64,000 bases of DNA from UBA1447 sp002329225. Its GTDB lineage: Bacteria > Bacillota > Clostridia > Oscillospirales > Acutalibacteraceae. Numbering within the stretch: position 1 is the stretch's first letter; every line of letters begins with the position of its first letter. The stretch covers positions 101,551 through 165,550 of the forward strand of contig JBMNVN010000006.1 of the NCBI GenBank assembly GCA_050946835.1, given 5' to 3'. Below, piece by piece: positions 41,300 through 50,141 of the stretch. The notes beneath the pieces are model-generated. The model saw nothing but the letters and a program-made list of their open reading frames with translations, did no database searches and was not told the origin of the DNA. Position numbers and translations under genes: made by a program.

Positions 41300-44020
41300 T
41301 TAAAACGGCAAGGTTGTCCCCGTTGTCTGGTCAATCGTCAGCCGGTAGTTTTCAGCATCAACGGCGATTGCCGCATCTACTGCATCTATATTGCCGTCGC
41401 CGTTAAGGTCGGCGGCTCTGAGCACTGCGGCATCCGCAACCGGGTCCCAGGTAATTAAAGAGTTTTCGTAGTCGATTATGCAGCCGGTATCCATTGCGTC
41501 TATGTTGCCGTCGCCGTTGACATCGCCATAGATGACGATAGTGTAACTTTCAACAACTTCATCGTTGTTCATGACATTCACAACTGTACCGGTGCCGAAG
41601 CCTCCTGCCGCAGGTACATACTCCATATTATGACCCGGCGCCGCCTGCGCACAATCCTCCAACGATACAATACCGGGAGTAAGGCCGCAAATAATGTTGC
41701 TGCCCCATTCTACAACACATTCCGAATTGGAGGCAGACATTAAGCATAGCGGAATGAAAGGAGTATTGTTATCGGCGGCATGGGTTTCAGCTTCGGAACC
41801 GGGCAAACCGTATATTGTAAGATTGGCACAGTTAGAGAAAGCCCCTGTTCCGAAACTCGTTACGCCGGGAGGAACGGTCACACCGGACAGATTAACGCAA
41901 CCTCCAAAAGCATACACTCCTATGTCCGTCACGCTTCCCGGGACTTGATACATTGCCCCGGCGTTGCCTATAGGATATTGAATCAAAACGGTTTTATCCT
42001 TGTTGAACAGCACGCCGTTTTTATCGTTTGAATAATACTCATTTGCACTGTCTACCGTTATACTTGTAAGAGAGGTACAACCGTCAAGCACACGAACACC
42101 TATATTTGTCACGCTTGCGGGGATATTGAAGCTTGTCAGAGATGTACAGTCAAGGAACACACCGCCGCCAAGAATTGCCAATTGACTGCCTTCCTCAAAG
42201 GTGACGCTCGTCAAGGAGTCACAATCATAAAACACAAGGTTATCTATGCTTTCCAATCTTGCGGGCAGATTGATGTTTATCAGGGAGCTGCAGTAGGAAA
42301 ACGCATATTTTTTTATGCTCGTCAGCAGGCTCCCCTCTTCAAAGGTGACGGTTGTCAGGGATCCGGAATCAAAAAACGAATACTCGCCTATGATTGTCAC
42401 GCTTGCGGGGATATTGACATTTTCCAGAAAGGCACAGGGAGAAAATGCGCAAAGTCCAATCGTTGTTACACCTGCGGGGATTTGATATGTTGTTCTTGCG
42501 TTCCCCTGGGGATATTGAACCAAAACGGTTTTATCTTTATTGAACAGCACATTATATTCATCGCTTGAATAGTGCTCACTTGCTATATCTACCGTTATGT
42601 CTGTCAGAGCGGTGCAATAGTCAAAGGCATAATCGCCTATACTTGTCACACTTGCGGGTATATTGATGCTTGTTAAAGAGCTGCAACCGTTAAACGCATA
42701 ACTGTCTATGATTGTCACACCGGCGGGTAAATCTATGCCTGTCAGGTAAGTGCAGTCATAAAACGCATACTCGGCAATAAAGCGAGTTCCGTCCAACACT
42801 GTACAGTTACCGCTGACATAGTCTTTCGCACAAATCAGACAATTATCAATGTACAGAACGTTATTTACCCAATTTGACGCATTCTTATAACAAGCGGTAT
42901 TATAAAACGCATTGTAGCCTATGTGTGTCACACTTTCAGGTATGATGATGTTATTAAATGAAATGCAGTATTCAAATGCGGAAAACATTATAGTCGTCAG
43001 TTGACTGCCTTCTTCAAAGGTAACGGTTTTCAGGGAATCGCATCCGTAAAACGCACGGACGCCGATATACACCAAGCTTGCAGGTAAACTGATACTTATC
43101 AGGTACTCACAATAATTAAAAGCGTAATGACCTATTTGCGTCAACTGACTGCCGGCCTCAAAGGTGACGGCTGTCAGTTTATTACAGGAGGAAAACGCCT
43201 CATTGAATACGGTTATCACACCCGCAGGTACCTGATATGCTGTTCTTGTGTTCCCGACAGGGTATTTAATCAAAACGGTTTTATCTTTATTGTACAACAC
43301 ACCGTCTTCGTCACTTGAATAATACTCGTTTGCCGCATCTACCGTTATGCTTGTCAGAGAGCCGCATTTATAGAGCGCATCGGTGCCTATTCCCACCACG
43401 CTTGCGGGTATGTGAATGCTTTGCAAAGCGCCGCAGTTTCTGAACATTTCTTCACTTATGAAAGTCAAGCCCGGTGGCAAATTAACAGTTTCAAGATTGT
43501 TACAGTTATAAAATGCGCCTATGCCTATGTTCGCCACGCTTGGAGGAATATAGGCGTTTCTCATATATTTGCAGCCATAAAACGCACGATCTGCAATTAA
43601 ACGCGTTCCTTCCAAGACAGAATAATCGCCGCCGATGTTCTCAGCCCTGATTAAACAATTATCGATGTATAACGCCTTGTTAGTCCAATTGCTCCAGTTG
43701 TTATAATACGCCGTTTTTGAAAATGCCTCTTCACCGATACTTGTAACGCTTTCGGGTATACTGATCTCGGTCACGGAAGTGCAGTTTTTAAATGCTTCTT
43801 TGCCTATGCCCGTCACCGGGTACCCGCCGAGAGTTGACGGAATGTTCAGCGCTGTGCCGGTCAAGGTGCAATTCGTAATTGTTGCTTCACCGTAGGCTAC
43901 GCTGTACTCAAAATCCCCTTCAGTTAATGCATTTGCCCGAGTTGAAAAATCAATGCCAGATTTCGGTATCACACCGAACACCATAACCGCTGCCAAAAGT
44001 GCAGCAATCAGCTTTTTCAT
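41300..44020 (-). CDS. Secreted BspA-type leucine-rich-repeat protein with C-terminal dockerin (paralogue)
   Basis: The 906-residue protein has the same plan as its downstream neighbour: signal peptide MKKLIAALLAAVMVFGVIPK, many BspA repeats (for instance LTSINIPASVTSIGDYAFDY and SSDEYNVLFNKDKTVL) and a dockerin pair (GDVNGDGNIDAMDTGCIIDY, ADLNGDGNIDAVDAAIAVDA). The two genes share their RBS region and start codons, so they arose by tandem duplication. It starts 59 nt after the DUF3021 gene on the same strand, which suggests co-transcription with the LytTR pair. Confidence 0.9.
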   Translation of the reverse strand: MKKLIAALLAAVMVFGVIPKSGIDFSTRANALTEGDFEYSVAYGEATITNCTLTGTALNIPSTLGGYPVTGIGKEAFKNCTSVTEISIPESVTSIGEEAFSKTAYYNNWSNWTNKALYIDNCLIRAENIGGDYSVLEGTRLIADRAFYGCKYMRNAYIPPSVANIGIGAFYNCNNLETVNLPPGLTFISEEMFRNCGALQSIHIPASVVGIGTDALYKCGSLTSITVDAANEYYSSDEDGVLYNKDKTVLIKYPVGNTRTAYQVPAGVITVFNEAFSSCNKLTAVTFEAGSQLTQIGHYAFNYCEYLISISLPASLVYIGVRAFYGCDSLKTVTFEEGSQLTTIMFSAFEYCISFNNIIIPESVTHIGYNAFYNTACYKNASNWVNNVLYIDNCLICAKDYVSGNCTVLDGTRFIAEYAFYDCTYLTGIDLPAGVTIIDSYAFNGCSSLTSINIPASVTSIGDYAFDYCTALTDITVDIASEHYSSDEYNVLFNKDKTVLVQYPQGNARTTYQIPAGVTTIGLCAFSPCAFLENVNIPASVTIIGEYSFFDSGSLTTVTFEEGSLLTSIKKYAFSYCSSLININLPARLESIDNLVFYDCDSLTSVTFEEGSQLAILGGGVFLDCTSLTSFNIPASVTNIGVRVLDGCTSLTSITVDSANEYYSNDKNGVLFNKDKTVLIQYPIGNAGAMYQVPGSVTDIGVYAFGGCVNLSGVTVPPGVTSFGTGAFSNCANLTIYGLPGSEAETHAADNNTPFIPLCLMSASNSECVVEWGSNIICGLTPGIVSLEDCAQAAPGHNMEYVPAAGGFGTGTVVNVMNNDEVVESYTIVIYGDVNGDGNIDAMDTGCIIDYENSLITWDPVADAAVLRAADLNGDGNIDAVDAAIAVDAENYRLTIDQTTGTTLPF

Positions 44021-44079
44021 AAATGACACTTCCTTTCCGTTAAAAAAATCCTGCATTAATCACCTTTTTACAACAACTA

Positions 44080-44544
44080 TTACTTTGTTATGTCTTTTTT
44101 GTATTCTTCCGTAAGTACATTCATTTCCCGTATCTTTTTCTTCCAACCGATATACATAAACAGCCATATCAGCGCATAGACAACAACCGTGATTGCCGTA
44201 ATTATCAAAATCGGTATAATGTGAAAAGAAAACCAGTGAAGCGTCAGCCCGACCGTGAGATAGGCGAAAAGTATTGACGCACCGTGGACTACCGTTGACC
44301 GCAGAAGGCTCCAGGATTCTATATCGAAAAGACACATCCCCCCGAATCCGATAATCCCGATAATACAGGCAAGAAAAGTCTGAAGAACCGCTGCGCCGGG
44401 AAAGCCGATTTTTTCAGTCAGCTCCGGCATACACAGCAGCCATTCACCTCTGCTTAATTTATTGACCAAAAGAGTAAAGATATGTACGGCCGCCGCACCT
44501 GCGGCCATGCCGATGAGGGATCGTTTGATAAAAAGTTTTTTCAT
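44080..44544 (-). CDS. DUF3021 four-helix membrane protein
   Basis: The 154-residue protein has four hydrophobic segments with short loops, starting KKLFIKRSLIGMAAGAAAVH. DUF3021 proteins are typically encoded with a LytTR-domain regulator and are thought to control it or act with it at the membrane. It overlaps the LytTR gene by four nt and has GGAGGGG before its ATG. Confidence 0.85.
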   Translation of the reverse strand: MKKLFIKRSLIGMAAGAAAVHIFTLLVNKLSRGEWLLCMPELTEKIGFPGAAVLQTFLACIIGIIGFGGMCLFDIESWSLLRSTVVHGASILFAYLTVGLTLHWFSFHIIPILIITAITVVVYALIWLFMYIGWKKKIREMNVLTEEYKKDITK

Positions 44545-45002
44545 CGTTTTCCCCTCCTTTTAAGAATCTTTTCGCGAATCTGCGTAGTGTAGCGCCTGGA
44601 TGTATAGCATATTATTCCTTTTTCCATCCTGATCTGAATAAAACCGCCGCTGACAAAATCCCAATGTTCCAGATACCTTAAATTAATAATCTCAGACTGA
44701 GATATCCGTACAAACCATACGGGGTCAAGCAATTCCTCAGTCTGAGATAACGCATCCTTTATGATGTGTTCACCGTCAACCGTTGTGGCGGTAACATAAC
44801 GTCCGTCACGCATAAGATGAATAACATCGTCAATATTGATGCCGTATTTTTCATTAAAAGCATGACCCGGTATCAGTTCTTTTGAATCTTCAGCCAACTT
44901 TACTAAAAGAGCTTCAACCTGAGGGTCTTTATTTTTCGCACGCACAATGACTTCTATGCCGTCAACCGTGTCATCTTCCAGAAAACGGAATCGCACATTC
45001 AC
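44541..45002 (-). CDS. LytTR-family DNA-binding regulator
   Basis: The 153-residue protein has a C-terminal LytTR DNA-binding domain (residues about 50-150: DDVIHLMRDGRYVTATTVDG, WFVRISQSEIINLRYLEHWD, TSRRYTTQIREKIL). It lacks a receiver domain, so it is the stand-alone type that partners DUF3021. The start is GTG 45002 behind AGAAGGGGG. Downstream lie DUF3021 and the two LRR-dockerin genes, which are its probable targets. Confidence 0.88.
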   Translation of the reverse strand: MNVRFRFLEDDTVDGIEVIVRAKNKDPQVEALLVKLAEDSKELIPGHAFNEKYGINIDDVIHLMRDGRYVTATTVDGEHIIKDALSQTEELLDPVWFVRISQSEIINLRYLEHWDFVSGGFIQIRMEKGIICYTSRRYTTQIREKILKRRGKR

Positions 45003-45366
45003 GTGTAAACCCCCTTCTCTTTTTATGCATATGCAATGATTTTACACACATATATAACAAATTTATATCACTATGTTCTACATAATTATTAAACAAGAGG
45101 TATTTTTTTGCAATAGATTTGTCGCATTCGGTTATTTTTCGTCGTATTCGGTCGTTTTAAATTGCTTAAAAACAAATTTAAAAAATAAAAAGAGTTTTTT
45201 GCGGCATATATAGCAATAATATCCGTGATAATCACAAGGCTTTTGCACATACAATAGCTATAAAACAAAAATATTGCCCTTGAAAACATATAGAAAATGT
45301 TATAAGATATGTTTTACCGTGCGCTAAGCGGCGCCATATTAAAAACGCAGTAAAGGATGAATCCAT
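45003..45366. promoter_or_regulatory. AT-rich divergent region between the LytTR gene and the foldase gene
   Basis: No gene is present. On the minus strand a weak promoter TTGCAA-17 nt-AATAAT (around 45081-45109) could drive the LytTR operon. Several imperfect direct repeats of TTCGGTCGT/TTCGGTTAT near 45127-45152 could be LytTR-type binding sites, but the match is not strong. Confidence 0.35.
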
Positions 45367-47067
45367 ATGGGTAAAAACAACAACGGCAAAACCAAGGCCG
45401 AGCTTTATCGGGAAGAACGAAAAGCCCGGATTGCCAAAGCGGCGAAAAAATCCGCAAGCAGAAGCCAGAAAACTGAAAAAATTCAAAAATTGGTAAGAAA
45501 CCTGATTGTTGCGGCCCTTGTCGTTGCATTAGCCGGCGGCGCCGTTTGGAATGTGCTGAGCCTGACCGGTACTGTTCAGATTCTTACGCCGGTTATGACA
45601 GTCGGGAAAGAAAAAATAAGCATGAGAGATTTTAGCTATTACTATGTGCTTATGTATAACTTCACCGCCAATCAGGCAAGGCAGTATGAACAGCAGTACG
45701 GGCAGAATATTATTGGGTTTGATACTAACCTCTCCCCCGAGGATCAAAACTATCCTCAACCTGACGAGAACGGTGAAACCATCAGCTGGGCACAATATTT
45801 TGCCGACACTGCGGCAGACAGGGCACAGCAGTATTACGCCCTTTACAGTGCGGCTAAAAATGAGGATAGCGAAAAGTATTCTCTGACGGAAGAAGAGAGG
45901 CAAAAGCTCAATGATCAAATTGAGGATATCCGCAAAACCGCTGCCAAAAACAGCATGTCTTTGAACGCTTTTCTCAGAGAGTCTTACGGCAAAGGCATAA
46001 ATGAGAAGTTCCTGAAAAAGCAACTTGAACTTGAAACCATTGTTGAGCGTTATAACAATGACCAGCTTGAAAAGTTTGAAGGCACATGGACAGATGAAAA
46101 AGTAAAGGCCGTATACGATGCCGACACGGACAGCTATGACAGCGTCAGCTTGCGTGTATTCGCCATTGCTCCCGAAACAATCAGCGCTAAATCCGATGAA
46201 ACGGCTGAAGAAGTAGAGGCAAGGCAAAAGGAAGAGAAGGCTGCCGCCAAAGTTAAAGCGGACTCAATGCTTGCCAAGGTAAGTGACGATATTTCCTTCC
46301 AAAATGCGGCATTGGAAATTAAGAAACCTAAAGAAGGCGAAGAGTTTGACAAGGATGAAGATACCGCCTATTTCTATAAGAACAAAGCCGCTTTAACCTC
46401 CTCTTTTTCTGAAGAAGTTGCAAAGTGGGCATTTGCCGACGGCCGTGCCGCCGGGGATAAGACGGTCATTGTTGCGGAAAACGGCATCTGTTATGTAATC
46501 TGGATGAAAGCCGCACAAGCCCCCGCCTATACGGTCGATGTAAGACATATACTCTTCTCTTTCAAAGCGGATTCCTCCGACACAAGCCCCGCTACGGATG
46601 AAGAAAAGAAGGCTGCAAAAGAAAAAGCCGAGGAAGCTCTGGCTGCCTGGAAGGGCGGAGAAAAAACTGAAGATTCTTTTGCCGCCATTGCAAAAGAAAA
46701 GAGCATGGACCCCGGTTCTAAAGAAGAAGGCGGTCTTTACAAGGATATTCAGCCCGGCAAAATGGTTGCTCCCTTTGAAAACTGGTGCTTCGATAAAAAC
46801 ATTAAGCCCGGCGACACGGGAATTGTTGAAACCGTATACGGCTACCATGTGATGTACATGGTTAAAAATGAACCCACCAACTTCCTTTATATTGACGAAA
46901 TCCGCCAGGAAAAGGTTGCAGAAGACAGCGAAAATGCGCTGAAAGCCTTGATAGAAAGCGACGAATATAAGGTTGAAAAGAACTACAAAAACCTGGCAAG
47001 AGCTCAAAAATCGGCACTTAAAATCATCAACAGCCTTATTAAGGCTGCAGCAAGAGCTTCCAGATAA
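45367..47067 (+). CDS. Membrane-anchored parvulin-type peptidyl-prolyl isomerase (PrsA/SurA-like)
   Basis: The 566-residue protein has a basic cytoplasmic N-terminus and one transmembrane segment (residues about 41-62). A SurA/PrsA-like chaperone region follows, then a parvulin domain at about 390-500 (VDVRHILFSFKAD, SMDPGSKEEGGLYKDIQPGK, VETVYGYHVMYMVK). It should fold exported proteins outside the membrane, which would fit the large secreted repeat proteins encoded next door. RBS AAAGGATG precedes the ATG. The gene stands alone with a terminator. Confidence 0.9.
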   Translation: MGKNNNGKTKAELYREERKARIAKAAKKSASRSQKTEKIQKLVRNLIVAALVVALAGGAVWNVLSLTGTVQILTPVMTVGKEKISMRDFSYYYVLMYNFTANQARQYEQQYGQNIIGFDTNLSPEDQNYPQPDENGETISWAQYFADTAADRAQQYYALYSAAKNEDSEKYSLTEEERQKLNDQIEDIRKTAAKNSMSLNAFLRESYGKGINEKFLKKQLELETIVERYNNDQLEKFEGTWTDEKVKAVYDADTDSYDSVSLRVFAIAPETISAKSDETAEEVEARQKEEKAAAKVKADSMLAKVSDDISFQNAALEIKKPKEGEEFDKDEDTAYFYKNKAALTSSFSEEVAKWAFADGRAAGDKTVIVAENGICYVIWMKAAQAPAYTVDVRHILFSFKADSSDTSPATDEEKKAAKEKAEEALAAWKGGEKTEDSFAAIAKEKSMDPGSKEEGGLYKDIQPGKMVAPFENWCFDKNIKPGDTGIVETVYGYHVMYMVKNEPTNFLYIDEIRQEKVAEDSENALKALIESDEYKVEKNYKNLARAQKSALKIINSLIKAAARASR

Positions 47068-47093
47068 AGTAAAACAGCATTAGCACATCAAAA

Positions 47094-47129
47094 AACTCCG
47101 CGATAAGGCTTCGCGGAGTTTTCCTTTTT
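47094..47129 (+). terminator. Intrinsic terminator of the foldase gene
   Basis: The perfect 10-bp stem AACTCCGCGA (47094-47103) / TCGCGGAGTT (47111-47120) is followed by TTCCTTTTTA. Confidence 0.9.
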
Positions 47130-47139
47130 ATTATCCTGT

Positions 47140-47541
47140 TTATTTAGCGGAAGTAGCCTGAGTCTGCGCTTTTCCCGTCTGTCGGTAGAAAACAGTTGAC
47201 TTGTTATTGTCATTTGTCAGGGTCAACGTATCACCCTTCAGCACGAAGTCATATTTCTTTTCATAACTGATGGAGAAAAATGAGAAAGTAAATGTAATGG
47301 TGTCTTTCTTTGTATCCAGGGTATATTTTCCGTCAATATCAGCCTCAAAGCCCAAATTGAAAAACTCTATTGGGAAGCTGACAGAGCCGTCTTCTTTAAA
47401 CTCAAAACCGTAGTTGGATTTTTCATCCATCCATTTGCCGATAATTCGTTTTTCCGGATTGTTCAGGACCAACGTGTAAACCCCAAAAGCAACAACACCA
47501 ACAAGCACCAGCGCAACGACAGCAATGATTGCCTTTTTCAC
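47140..47541 (-). CDS. Small membrane-anchored extracellular protein, function unknown
   Basis: The 133-residue protein has an N-terminal hydrophobic anchor (KKAIIAVVALVLVGVVAFGV) without a lipobox cysteine. A small beta-rich domain follows (RIIGKWMDEKSNYGFEFKED, YTLDTKKDTITFTFS, LKGDTLTLTNDNNKS). This pattern resembles lipocalin-like DUF5640/DUF4923-type domains of gut Firmicutes. It starts with GTG behind AAGGAGG. No function is assigned. Confidence 0.7.
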   Translation of the reverse strand: MKKAIIAVVALVLVGVVAFGVYTLVLNNPEKRIIGKWMDEKSNYGFEFKEDGSVSFPIEFFNLGFEADIDGKYTLDTKKDTITFTFSFFSISYEKKYDFVLKGDTLTLTNDNNKSTVFYRQTGKAQTQATSAK

Positions 47542-47658
47542 AATATCACCTCCTTAGAAAAGCTTAATATTACTATGTAATACTGAAAAACATAATATAC
47601 CAGGCAGGGCTTTTTGTCTACCTCGATTTTGGGCTAATATCGCCCTGCTGCCGGTCTG
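47542..47658. other. Short intergenic stretch
   Basis: AT-rich spacer between the small anchored protein and the cohesin gene. It includes the RBS of the former; no convincing promoter or terminator was seen. Confidence 0.3.
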
Positions 47659-48816
47659 TTAAAACTCGCCGTCCTCCCTTTTTCTGCTGCGCATAAACAG
47701 AATCAAACCTACAATCAGCAAAACTGCGGCAACTACCGCTATGCCGATAATGAGTTTGGTGTTGAGGCCGGTATCGGAGCCGGGAATTGAGGTTAAAGGT
47801 TCTTCGGTTGCGGTTTCCGCAAAATACACACCGTCATCCTTGACTTCCACAGAAGTGCCTTGTTCTTCAAAATATTTTTCAATTTTCTCTATCTGTCCGG
47901 GGTTGAGTGCCGAATAGTTGCCGTCCCATTGCTCGGCTTCGGAACCGAGAGCCTTTTTAACTTTGCTGTTGCCGACTCTTTGAGGGCCGTCCGACGGTTT
48001 GTAATAAACCCCGTCGGATTTAATCTCTACGGGAGTACCGTCTTTTTCGAAAAACTCTTCAATTTTTTCTTTCTGCTCATCATCAAGATTTGTATAATCC
48101 TTATCCCAATCGTCATTATCGGGACCGAGGGCTTCTTCCACCTCTTCATCAGGCACTTTTACTTCCGCCTTGGTTGTCGGCTCGGTCGCTGTTGCCGTGC
48201 TTGAGGTTATTTGAGCCGCGGTTGTTTCAATTTCCGCCCTTGTGGTTGTGATTGAAGTTGCGGAGGTTGTGGTAACGGTTGTAGCCGCAGTAGTAGTAAC
48301 TGCGGGGGGAGAACCCTTAACCGTGACACTGCCGCTTTCTGCGGTGTAGTCAAGATTTTTTTGGTCCTTGTCTCCGCAAGTTTGCACGGCGAAGTCAAGG
48401 GAGGTTGAGCCTGTCCAGCCGGGTAAGACGATAAAAGTAATATCAAGAAGGGAACCGCCTTGAGTAATACCCTCCATATGTACAATAGCGCTCTTCCCCG
48501 TTTTTTTGTTGCCGGAAGAAGGGAAGTTGGGATTGAAAGAGTTGAGGCAACCCCCGGATGCGGGACCGCTTTTATGGGATTTGTATTGGAGTTTTGTCGT
48601 GTCGTGCGTAATTGTAAACTCAAGGGCCGACACCTTCGAGTCCGGAGTTATGGTGACGGAAACCGTAATTTCATCACCCGGGTTGGCCGTTATTTTGCTG
48701 ACTGACAGATTAATCGGGCCTGCCGCGCTGATTGTCAATCCGAGGGAGAAGACCCCGGCAAACACAATTATGGCAATGCATATGGCGGCTGCCTTCAAAG
48801 CTGTGCGGTTCTTCAC
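47659..48816 (-). CDS. Membrane-anchored cohesin protein with duplicated C-terminal module
   Basis: The 385-residue protein has a signal peptide (residues about 8-31) and a type I-like cohesin domain (ISVSKITANPGDEI-like start, SALEFTITHDTTKLQYKSH, LLDITFIVLPGWTGSTSLDF). A Thr-rich linker follows. Then come two copies of a roughly 60-residue acidic module (EEVEEALGPDNDDWDKDYTN and SKVKKALGSEAEQWDGNYSA, each ending EIKSDGVYY or EVKDDGVYF). A C-terminal membrane helix and RSRKRE stop-transfer end it. Cohesins bind dockerins, so it probably displays the LRR-dockerin proteins. The start is GTG behind AAGGGG. Confidence 0.88.
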   Translation of the reverse strand: MKNRTALKAAAICIAIIVFAGVFSLGLTISAAGPINLSVSKITANPGDEITVSVTITPDSKVSALEFTITHDTTKLQYKSHKSGPASGGCLNSFNPNFPSSGNKKTGKSAIVHMEGITQGGSLLDITFIVLPGWTGSTSLDFAVQTCGDKDQKNLDYTAESGSVTVKGSPPAVTTTAATTVTTTSATSITTTRAEIETTAAQITSSTATATEPTTKAEVKVPDEEVEEALGPDNDDWDKDYTNLDDEQKEKIEEFFEKDGTPVEIKSDGVYYKPSDGPQRVGNSKVKKALGSEAEQWDGNYSALNPGQIEKIEKYFEEQGTSVEVKDDGVYFAETATEEPLTSIPGSDTGLNTKLIIGIAVVAAVLLIVGLILFMRSRKREDGEF

Positions 48817-48851
48817 AATAAATCCCCTTACTTTCTATAATCTTAGCGGTT

Positions 48852-49535
48852 TTACTTTTTTCGTTTCATTAATACTATTGCCAGAATAACCACCACGGCA
48901 ACTGCAGCGGCAACAGCAATCAAAATCAGCGTCAGTCTTGAGTCATCTGATTTGCCGGGCACTTCTTTTTCCGTTTTTTCAGCTTTTTTCTCGGGTTGAG
49001 TTGCGGATGTAACCTGCTCCTCTGTGCCGTCGCCCTCAACCGTAACCTTGCCGCCGATTGTCAATACCTGCACTACGTTATAAGCAGCATCATAAGATTC
49101 CTCCGGCGACTTAAGTTCTACGGTTGTTGTACCGCTCCAGCCCGGTTCAACTACAAAGGTCATTTCAACCAATTTACCTTCAGCATATATACCTTCGGGG
49201 TGAGCAAGGGCTATTCTGATGGTCTTAAAGTTTTCTTCCGTTTTGAAGTTCGAGTTAAGGGACAATAGCGCCCCCTCGGCGGTCTCGCCTTTTGTGTAAT
49301 CACTGTAAAGGAGTTTTGTACTGTCATAGCGGATTTCAAGATCCGTGGCGGCCAGACCCGAATTTGACGTAATTTCCACAGCTATGACAACTTTCTCCCC
49401 CGCCTTGCCGGTAACATCCGAAATGAACAACTGAGGTACTTCTTCCGGCTGATTTGCCAAAGCGGAAAGAGGAAAAGAGAGAATAAGAAGAGCCGTGATA
49501 ATAACAAACGTTAAAATGCGTGAAAATACTTTCAT
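48852..49535 (-). CDS. Membrane-anchored cohesin protein
   Basis: The 227-residue protein has a signal peptide (VFSRILTFVIITALLILSFP) and one cohesin domain (FISDVTGKAGEKVVIAVEIT, AATDLEIRYDSTKLLYSDYT, LVEMTFVVEPGWSGTTTVEL). A short charged linker, a transmembrane helix (LILIAVAAAVAVVVILAIVL) and a KRKK tail end the protein. It is a compact paralogue of the next gene's cohesin and forms an operon with it (35-nt gap). It is a likely cell-surface receptor for dockerin proteins. Confidence 0.88.
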   Translation of the reverse strand: MKVFSRILTFVIITALLILSFPLSALANQPEEVPQLFISDVTGKAGEKVVIAVEITSNSGLAATDLEIRYDSTKLLYSDYTKGETAEGALLSLNSNFKTEENFKTIRIALAHPEGIYAEGKLVEMTFVVEPGWSGTTTVELKSPEESYDAAYNVVQVLTIGGKVTVEGDGTEEQVTSATQPEKKAEKTEKEVPGKSDDSRLTLILIAVAAAVAVVVILAIVLMKRKK

Positions 49536-49615
49536 TTATTTTACCCTCCGTTATTTTATGCATACATTTTAGCATTAAAACCGCCTTATTACAATTAAAA
49601 TTAAGTGAACACTTT

Positions 49616-49650
49616 ATTAAAAAAGAATGAGCGCTCCGGTTAAAGCGCTC
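49616..49650 (-). terminator. Terminator of the tRNA cluster
   Basis: On the minus strand GAGCGCT (49650-49644) pairs with AGCGCTC (49635-49629) and is followed by ATTCTTTTTTAA, just after the tRNA-Gln CCA end. Confidence 0.85.
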
Positions 49651-49653
49651 ATC

Positions 49654-49728
49654 TGGCTGGGGTGGCTGGATTTGAACCAACGAATGACGGAGTCAAAGTC
49701 CGTTGCCTTACCGCTTGGCGACACCCCA
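49654..49728 (-). tRNA. tRNA-Gln(TTG)
   Basis: The cloverleaf has the 7-bp acceptor TGGGGTG/CACCCCA, anticodon loop CTTTGAC with anticodon TTG, T-loop GGTTCAAATCC and an encoded CCA end. It is the last gene of the cluster. Confidence 0.95.
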
Positions 49729-49778
49729 GTGTTTTTATTAAAACACGCAAAGCTTTCGCCTTGCGTATTATTTTAAAG

Positions 49779-49855
49779 TGGGGTGGGTAATGGGATTCGA
49801 ACCCACGACATCCAGAACCACAATCTGGCGCTCTAGCCGCTGAACTATACCCACC
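49779..49855 (-). tRNA. tRNA-His(GTG)
   Basis: The acceptor is GTGGGTA/TACCCAC with an extra 5' G opposite the C discriminator, the hallmark of tRNA-His. The anticodon GTG lies in loop TTGTGGT, and CCA is encoded. Confidence 0.95.
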
Positions 49856-49887
49856 GTGTTTTGCCCGGTTTGCACCTGACAGAAAAC

Positions 49888-49964
<77 letters not shown>

Positions 49965-49976
49965 ATAAGCAGGAAG

Positions 49977-50050
<74 letters not shown>

Positions 50051-50068
50051 ACATCCGCAACGACGGAT

Positions 50069-50098
50069 AGTTTAACATAAAGGTGTGCAAAGTGTCAA
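50069..50098 (-). promoter_or_regulatory. Promoter of the tRNA cluster
   Basis: On the minus strand TTGACA (50098-50093), an 18-nt spacer and TAAACT (50074-50069) lie about 20 nt upstream of tRNA-Gly. Confidence 0.65.
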
Positions 50099-50141
50099 TA
50101 AAGAATCGGCGTTTTAACTTAAATTTGCCGTCAAATTGCCG

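Noticed and set aside
45529..47007. Long minus-strand ORFs within the parvulin gene
   Set aside because: They are antisense to the conserved foldase and have no recognisable domain or start signal.
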